Source: Dryocola clanedunensis (lineage in GTDB: Bacteria > Pseudomonadota > Gammaproteobacteria > Enterobacterales > Enterobacteriaceae). Taken from it: DNA of 64,000 nucleotides. This document shows, in pieces, positions 59,701 to 64,000 of this stretch (its first letter is position 1; every line of letters begins with the position of its first letter). Under the pieces are notes generated by a model. That model saw only the letters and a program-made list of their open reading frames with translations. It was not told the origin of the DNA and searched no databases. The position numbers and the translations under genes were made by a program. The stretch is from the NCBI RefSeq assembly GCF_025215155.1, contig NZ_JALHAM010000119.1. One strand, 5' to 3'.

Positions 59701-60464
59701 AAATCCGCTTCCGCGATATCCAGGCGCAGCCGCGCAAAATCATCTCCAGCCCGACCTGGTCCGGCCTTGAAGATGAGCACGTTTCCTATAACGCCGGTTA
59801 CACCAACGTTCACGAGCTGATCCCATGGCGCACCCTGTCCGGCCGCCAGCAGCTGTATCAGGATCACCAGTGGATGCGTGATTTTGGCGAAAGCCTGCTG
59901 GTTTACCGTCCGCCGATTGATACCCGCTCGGTAAAAGGCGTGATGGGTAAAAAATCCAACGGTAACCCGGAGAAGGCGCTGAACTTCCTGACGCCGCACC
60001 AGAAATGGGGCATTCACTCCACCTACAGCGACAACCTGCTGATGCTGACCCTGTCACGCGGCGGCCCGATTGTCTGGATGAGTGAAATCGATGCCAAAGA
60101 TCTGGGCATTGAAGACAACGACTGGATTGAAGTGTTCAACAAAAACGGTGCGCTGACGGCGCGTGCGGTAGTCAGCCAGCGTGTGCCGGAAGGCATGACG
60201 ATGATGTACCACGCCCAGGAACGTATCGTGAACCTGCCGGGTTCTGAAATCACCGGCCAGCGCGGCGGTATCCATAACTCGGTGACCCGCATCAGCCCGA
60301 AACCAACCCATATGATTGGTGGCTACGCGCAGCTGGCTTACGGCTTCAACTACTACGGCACCGTGGGCTCCAACCGTGATGAGTTCGTGGTGGTCCGCAA
60401 GATGAAAGACATTAACTGGTTAGACGGTGAAGGCAACGACCAGAAACAGGAGAGCGTAAAATGA
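56718..60464 (+). CDS. narG: Respiratory nitrate reductase A alpha subunit NarG
   Basis: Catalytic subunit on the cytosolic side of the membrane; reduces nitrate to nitrite at a bis-MGD molybdenum centre. The N-terminal FS0 cluster motif HGVNCTGSCSWKIYVKSG with a later Cys (EPRGCPRGAS) is present. 1248 residues (E. coli 1247). ATG at 56718 follows AGGAGAATCCCG; the frame is open 66 bp upstream but reads through the leader. First gene of the narGHJI operon; its stop overlaps narH by 4 bp. Confidence 0.98.
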   Translation: MSKFLDRFRYFKQKGDTFADGHGQLLDTNRDWEEGYRQRWQHDKVVRSTHGVNCTGSCSWKIYVKSGLVTWETQQTDYPRTRPDMPNHEPRGCPRGASYSWYLYSANRLKYPLMRKRLIKLWREAKTVHADPVDAWASIINDPEKAKSYKQARGRGGFVRSSWQEVNELIAASNVFTAKTYGPDRIAGFSPIPAMSMVSYAAGARYISLIGGTCLSFYDWYCDLPPASPMTWGEQTDVPESADWYNSSYIMAWGSNVPQTRTPDAHFFTEVRYKGTKTVAVTPDYAEIAKLCDQWLAPKQGTDAAMALAMGHVMLREFHLDNPSQYFTDYVRRYTDMPMLVMLEERDGFYAAGRMLRASDLVDGLGQENNPQWKTVALDNQNGELLAPNGSIGYRWGEKGKWNLEQRDGTSGEDAELRLSLLGSHDEVAEVGFPYFGGESSEHFSNVKLDNVLMHKLPVKRIQLADGSSALVTTVYDLTLANYGLERGLNDENCASSYDEVKAYTPAWAEQITGVSRQNIVRIAREFADNADKTHGRSMIIVGAGMNHWFHMDMNYRGLINMLIFCGCVGQSGGGWAHYVGQEKLRPQTGWTPLAFALDWQRPPRHMNSTSFFYNHSSQWRYESLTAEELLSPLADKTRYSGHLIDFNVRAERMGWLPSSPQLNTNPLTIAAQAKAAGMSAADFTAQQLKSGDIRFAAEQPDAGNNHPRNLFVWRSNLLGSSGKGHEYMLKYLLGTENGIQGKDLGIEGGVMPEEVEWVDNGLDGKLDLVVTLDFRLSSTCLYSDIVLPTATWYEKDDMNTSDMHPFIHPLSAAVDPAWDSKSDWDIYKDIAKKFSEVCVGHLGKETDIVTLPIQHDSAAELAQPFGVMDWKKGECDLIPGKTAPHLVTVERDYPATYERFTSIGPLMETIGNGGKGIAWNTQTEMDLLRKLNYTKADGPAKGQPMINTAIDAAEMILTLAPETNGHVAVKAWAALSEFTGRDHTHLATNKEEEKIRFRDIQAQPRKIISSPTWSGLEDEHVSYNAGYTNVHELIPWRTLSGRQQLYQDHQWMRDFGESLLVYRPPIDTRSVKGVMGKKSNGNPEKALNFLTPHQKWGIHSTYSDNLLMLTLSRGGPIVWMSEIDAKDLGIEDNDWIEVFNKNGALTARAVVSQRVPEGMTMMYHAQERIVNLPGSEITGQRGGIHNSVTRISPKPTHMIGGYAQLAYGFNYYGTVGSNRDEFVVVRKMKDINWLDGEGNDQKQESVK

Positions 60465-61996
60465 AAATTCGTTCACAAGTCGGCATGGTGCTGAATCTTG
60501 ATAAATGCATCGGCTGTCACACCTGTTCTGTGACCTGTAAAAACGTCTGGACCAGCCGTGAAGGCATGGAGTACGCGTGGTTCAACAACGTGGAAACCAA
60601 GCCGGGCATTGGCTACCCGAACGACTGGGAAAACCAGGAGAAGTGGAAAGGCGGCTGGATCCGTAAAATCAACGGTAAGCTGCAGCCGCGCATGGGTAAC
60701 CGTGCTCTGCTGCTGGGTAAAATCTTTGCCAACCCGCACCTGCCGGGCATCGACGATTACTACGAGCCGTTTGACTACGACTACCAGCACCTGCACAACG
60801 CGCCGGAAGGTAAACATCAGCCGATCGCCCGTCCGCGCTCACTGATCACCGGCCAGCGCATGAACAAAATCGAAGCGGGCCCGAACTGGGAAGAGATCCT
60901 CGGCGGCGAATTTGAAAAGCGCGCCAAAGATCAGAACTTCGAGAACATGCAGAAGGCGATGTACGGCCAGTTCGAAAACACCTTCATGGCCTACCTGCCG
61001 CGCCTGTGCGAGCACTGTCTGAACCCAGCGTGCGTGGCGACCTGCCCGAGCGGCGCCATCTACAAGCGTGAAGAAGACGGCATCGTGCTGATCGACCAGG
61101 ACAAGTGCCGCGGCTGGCGTATGTGCATCACCGGCTGCCCGTACAAGAAAATCTACTTCAACTGGAAGAGCGGCAAGTCAGAGAAGTGCATCTTCTGCTA
61201 TCCACGTATCGAAGCCGGTCAGCCGACCGTCTGCTCAGAAACCTGCGTGGGCCGTATCCGCTACCTAGGCGTGCTGCTTTATGATGCGGATGCCATTGAG
61301 CAGGCAGCAAGCACCGAGAACGAAAAGGATCTTTACGAGCGTCAGCTGGGTATCTTCCTCGACCCTAACGACCCGGAAATTATCGAGCAGGCTCTGAAAG
61401 ACGGCATTCCGCACAGCGTCATCACCGCCGCCCAGCAGTCGCCGGTTTATAAAATGGCGATGGACTGGAAGCTGGCGCTGCCGCTGCACCCGGAATACCG
61501 CACGCTGCCGATGGTCTGGTACGTGCCGCCGCTATCGCCAATTCAGTCTGCGGCTGATGCGGGTGAACTGCCGCATACCGGTATTTTACCGGATGTGGAA
61601 AGCCTGCGTATTCCGGTGGAGTACCTGGCGAACCTGCTGACCGCCGGGGACACTGCGCCGGTGCTGCGCGCCCTGAAACGTATGATGGCGATGCGCCATT
61701 ATAAGCGTGCTGAAACCGTAGACGGGGTTACCGATACCCGCGCTCTGGAAGAAGTCGGTCTGACCGAAGCCCAGGCGCAGGAAATGTATCGCTACCTGGC
61801 GATTGCCAACTACGAAGACCGTTTCGTGGTGCCGTCCAGCCACCGCGAGCTGGCGGCAGAAGCCTTCCCGGAAAGCAAAGGGTGTGGCTTCAGCTTCGGC
61901 GACGGGTGCCACGGTTCGGACTCTAAGTTCAACCTGTTCAATAGCCGCCGTATCGACGCCATTGATGTTTCCAGTAAAACGGAGCCGCAAGCATGA
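60461..61996 (+). CDS. narH: Respiratory nitrate reductase A beta subunit NarH
   Basis: Electron-transfer subunit with four Fe-S clusters. Cysteine motifs: CIGCHTCSVTCKN, CEHCLNPACVATCP, CRGWRMCITGCPYKK (Trp in place of one Cys, giving the 3Fe-4S cluster) and CIFCYPRIEAGQPTVCSETC. 511 aa (E. coli 512). Overlaps narG and narJ by ATGA. Confidence 0.98.
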   Translation: MKIRSQVGMVLNLDKCIGCHTCSVTCKNVWTSREGMEYAWFNNVETKPGIGYPNDWENQEKWKGGWIRKINGKLQPRMGNRALLLGKIFANPHLPGIDDYYEPFDYDYQHLHNAPEGKHQPIARPRSLITGQRMNKIEAGPNWEEILGGEFEKRAKDQNFENMQKAMYGQFENTFMAYLPRLCEHCLNPACVATCPSGAIYKREEDGIVLIDQDKCRGWRMCITGCPYKKIYFNWKSGKSEKCIFCYPRIEAGQPTVCSETCVGRIRYLGVLLYDADAIEQAASTENEKDLYERQLGIFLDPNDPEIIEQALKDGIPHSVITAAQQSPVYKMAMDWKLALPLHPEYRTLPMVWYVPPLSPIQSAADAGELPHTGILPDVESLRIPVEYLANLLTAGDTAPVLRALKRMMAMRHYKRAETVDGVTDTRALEEVGLTEAQAQEMYRYLAIANYEDRFVVPSSHRELAAEAFPESKGCGFSFGDGCHGSDSKFNLFNSRRIDAIDVSSKTEPQA

Positions 61997-62694
61997 TTGA
62001 ACTTCTGGTAATTTCACGCCTGCTCGAGTACCCGGATGCTGCCCTGTGGCAGCATCAGCAGGAGCTTCGCGATGCTTTAGCCGATGGCGTTGCGCTGGAT
62101 CTTCAGCAGACCGCACAGCTCAACGAGTTTATCTCCACGCTTTGCGGTGGAGATTTGCTGGACGCACAGGCGAGCTACAGCGAACTGTTCGACCGCGGCC
62201 GCGCCACGTCGCTGCTGCTGTTCGAACACGTACACGGTGAGTCCCGGGATCGCGGCCAGGCGATGGTTAATCTGATGAGCCAGTATGAGCAGGCCGGTAT
62301 GGAAATCGACAGCCGCGAGCTGCCGGACCATTTGCCGCTTTATCTTGAATACCTCTCCCAGCGCTCAGAATCTGAAGCGCGGGGTGGCTTGCAGGATATC
62401 GCGCCGATTCTGGCTCTGCTGGGCGCGCGTCTCAAGCAGCGTGAAAGCAAATATGCGGTGCTGTTCGACGTGATGATCGGTCTGTCACAAAGCGATGTGG
62501 TTGTGGAGAGCGTTAGCCAGCAGATTGCCGATGAAGCCCGTGACGATACCCCACAGGCGCTGGACGCGGTGTGGGAAGAAGAGCAGGTGAAATTTATTGC
62601 CGACCAGGGCTGCGGCGAATCTGAAATCAGCAGCCACCAGCGTCGTTTTGCCGGGGCCGTCGCTCCGCAGTATCTGAATATCGGGGGACAGTGA
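61993..62694 (+). CDS. narJ: Nitrate reductase molybdenum cofactor assembly chaperone NarJ
   Basis: Cytosolic chaperone, TorD-like all-alpha fold, that binds apo-NarG and directs cofactor insertion and membrane attachment; not part of the final enzyme. 233 aa (E. coli 236), with SELFDRGRATSLLLFEHVHG and GMEIDSRELPDHLPLYLEYL characteristic. Stop lies 2 bp before the narI ATG. Confidence 0.97.
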   Translation: MIELLVISRLLEYPDAALWQHQQELRDALADGVALDLQQTAQLNEFISTLCGGDLLDAQASYSELFDRGRATSLLLFEHVHGESRDRGQAMVNLMSQYEQAGMEIDSRELPDHLPLYLEYLSQRSESEARGGLQDIAPILALLGARLKQRESKYAVLFDVMIGLSQSDVVVESVSQQIADEARDDTPQALDAVWEEEQVKFIADQGCGESEISSHQRRFAGAVAPQYLNIGGQ

Positions 62695-62696
62695 TA

Positions 62697-63374
62697 ATGC
62701 ATTTTCTGAATGTGTTCTTCTTTGACATCTATCCATACCTTTGCGGTACGGTATTTCTGGTAGGCAGCTGGCTGCGTTACGACTACGGCCAGTACTCCTG
62801 GAAAGCGGGTTCAAGCCAGATGCTGGACAGAAAAGGCATGAATCTGGCGTCGAACCTGTTCCATATCGGGATCCTGGGGATTTTTGCCGGGCACTTCCTG
62901 GGGATGCTGACGCCGCACTGGATGTACGAGTCTTTCCTGCCTATCGACGTGAAGCAGAAAATGGCCATGCTTGCCGGCGGTGCCTGCGGCGTGATGACGC
63001 TGGTAGGCGGCATCCTGCTGCTTAAACGCCGCCTGTTCAACCCGCGCGTTCGTGCAACTTCTACCGCAGCAGATATCCTGATTCTGACGCTGCTGGTGGT
63101 TCAGTGCGCGCTGGGCCTGCTGACCATTCCGTTCTCGGCGCAGCATATGGACGGCAGCGAAATGATGAAGCTGGTGGGCTGGGCGCAGTCCGTGGTGACC
63201 TTCCACGGCGGCGCATCTGAGCATCTGGACGGCGTGGCCTTTGTTTTCCGCGTGCACCTGGTGCTGGGCATGACCATGTTCCTGCTGTTCCCGTTCACCC
63301 GTCTGGTGCACGTCTGGAGCGCGCCGGTCGAGTACCTGACCCGCAAGTATCAGGTCGTTCGCGCTCGTCGCTAG
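62697..63374 (+). CDS. narI: Respiratory nitrate reductase A gamma subunit NarI
   Basis: Membrane cytochrome b that oxidises quinol and passes electrons to NarH. 225 aa, five helices; haem ligands His56 and His66 (SNLFHIGILGIFAGHFLGM) and the later histidines in FHGGASEHLDGVAF and FRVHLVLGM. ATG at 62697 aligns with E. coli (M-x-FLN); the upstream GTG at 62691 is not needed. Last gene of the operon; terminator follows. Confidence 0.98.
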   Translation: MHFLNVFFFDIYPYLCGTVFLVGSWLRYDYGQYSWKAGSSQMLDRKGMNLASNLFHIGILGIFAGHFLGMLTPHWMYESFLPIDVKQKMAMLAGGACGVMTLVGGILLLKRRLFNPRVRATSTAADILILTLLVVQCALGLLTIPFSAQHMDGSEMMKLVGWAQSVVTFHGGASEHLDGVAFVFRVHLVLGMTMFLLFPFTRLVHVWSAPVEYLTRKYQVVRARR

Positions 63375-63392
63375 TGCTTATTGATTCATGGT

Positions 63393-63422
63393 AAATACCT
63401 GGCTTCGGCCGGGTATTTTTTT
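63393..63422 (+). terminator. Terminator of narGHJI
   Basis: AAATACC-TGGC-TTCG-GCC-GGGTATTT hairpin followed by a T run, about 20 bp after the narI stop. Confidence 0.88.
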
Positions 63423-63444
63423 GTCTGTTATTTAGGGGGGCGAT

Positions 63445-63580
63445 GTCGGATGGCGCTTCGCTTATCCGACCTACGAAGGGATTTTGTGGTCGCTTGTAGA
63501 GTGGATAAGCGAAGCGCTATCCATCGATATAGGGACCTGAAAGAGTTTTGTAGGGTGGATAAGCAATGGCGTCATCCACC
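63445..63580. repeat. Three interspersed repeat units between narI and the tRNA
   Basis: Units at 63445-63475 (GTCGGATGGCGCTTCG with CTTATCCGACCTACG), 63496-63524 (GTAGAGTGGATAAGCG, inverted type) and 63550-63580 (GTAGGGTGGATAAGCAAT with GGCGTCATCCACC). The two orientations and the GTCGGAT versus GTGGAT variants show at least two subtypes of the family. Confidence 0.7.
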
Positions 63581-63595
63581 GATATTTTGTTGGCT

Positions 63596-63782
63596 ATCGG
63601 GAATCTGGAAGAGTAGTACGGCTTGAAAGTTTGAGGTGTTTTTAGATGGTGGCGGGGGAAGGATGATCGCGCATCGCGCGTTCTCACTGCCGTGAGTCGA
63701 ACCTTAATCGAAGCTTCTCGTCCTTCCCCATCGGGAATCTGGAAGAGTTGTTCAGTTTTGAAAGTTTGAGGTGTTTTTTAGA
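63596..63782 (-). repeat. rtT-like repeat downstream of tRNA-Tyr
   Basis: A block starting ATCGGGAATCTGGAAGAGT and ending in about 20 bp that copy the tRNA 3' end (TGGTGGCGGGGGAAGGAT) occurs at 63596-63664 and again at 63730-63800, where the copy is the real tRNA end. In E. coli the tyrT operon ends in such repeats, which give rtT RNA (rttR) when the tRNA is processed. Reading on the minus strand this lies 3' of the tRNA, as expected. RNA production is inference. Confidence 0.7.
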
Positions 63783-63867
<85 letters not shown>

Positions 63868-64000
63868 AGGGGTATGGTGCTTGTCGGCTTGAAAACCAAT
63901 CTTGAGTTGGCTTCACGAACGGAGTGGGAAGGATGACCGTTGCTGAAGCAACGTTTTCTCACTACATTCGACTCGAACCTTAATCGAAGCTTCTCGTCCT
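63868..64000 (-). repeat. Spacer upstream of tRNA-Tyr with a second repeat copy
   Basis: GGGAAGGATGA (63926-63936), a perfect hairpin CGTTGCT-GA-AGCAACG (63938-63953), then GACTCGAACC with TTAATCGAAGCTTCTCGTCCT running to the edge. This matches 63656-63724, which has the same flanks but a different hairpin, 270-276 bp away. A spacer of this kind between two tRNA-Tyr genes is known in E. coli; the second gene would lie past the edge. Confidence 0.65.

Noticed and set aside
63645..63664. Second tRNA-Tyr 3' end near narI
   Set aside because: Only about 20 bp match the tRNA; no arms or anticodon follow, so it is a repeat scrap and not a gene.

Overview
The window is chromosomal DNA of an Enterobacteriaceae, most like Enterobacter and close relatives rather than E. 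coli or Salmonella. The evidence is an almost unbroken enterobacterial backbone in E. coli order: cvrA-ldcA-emtA-ycgR-ymgE, treA, ychF-pth-ychH-dauA-prs-ispE-lolB / hemA-prfA-prmC-sirB2-sirB1-kdsA-chaA-chaB-chaC-ychN, ychO, narL-narX / narK-narGHJI-tRNA-Tyr. It also carries genes E. coli K-12 lacks at this place: a ferrioxamine receptor, dat-ddc and katB-ankB. The genus call is inference.

Layout. 1-385: cut-off end of an IS481-family insertion sequence. 427-5142: cvrA to ymgE, including c-di-GMP motility brake ycgR behind a sigma-28 promoter. 5226-8681: a 5'-truncated ygjK glucosidase relic, a second gene scrap, a perfect inverted repeat, and foxA behind a Fur box. 8796-10508: treA. 10648-31940 is the accessory block, where from memory E. 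coli carries dha genes. It holds a membrane pseudokinase with a secreted protein and an SH3 lipoprotein; dat-ddc (1,3-diaminopropane synthesis); an IclR-OPT-PLP enzyme-PepE-DUF1177 operon pointing to peptide uptake and breakdown; a four-gene operon of three outer-membrane barrels plus a DUF4056 protein; an MFS transporter; yghU; and a lone FimH-like adhesin. 32054-34174: exported catalase KatB with ankyrin partner AnkB. 34754-50050: housekeeping backbone. 50112-52190: a PEBP-like protein and intimin-like YchO.

52187-63374 is a complete nitrate-respiration module: NarX senses nitrate, NarL binds heptamers upstream of narK and narG, FNR sites add anaerobic control, NarK moves nitrate and nitrite, and NarGHI with chaperone NarJ forms the membrane nitrate reductase. 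The right edge holds a minus-strand tRNA-Tyr(GUA) inside rtT-like repeats containing scraps of the tRNA 3' end. A roughly 31-bp interspersed repeat ending in CCGACCTACG, with a close variant reading CCACC-, occurs between genes at several places.

The best candidates for undescribed biology are the barrel/DUF4056 operon (23024-27487), the pseudokinase trio (10648-13631) and the OPT/PepE/DUF1177 operon with its atypical PLP enzyme (17375-22679). All calls come from reading the sequence and remembered family features; no database search was run.
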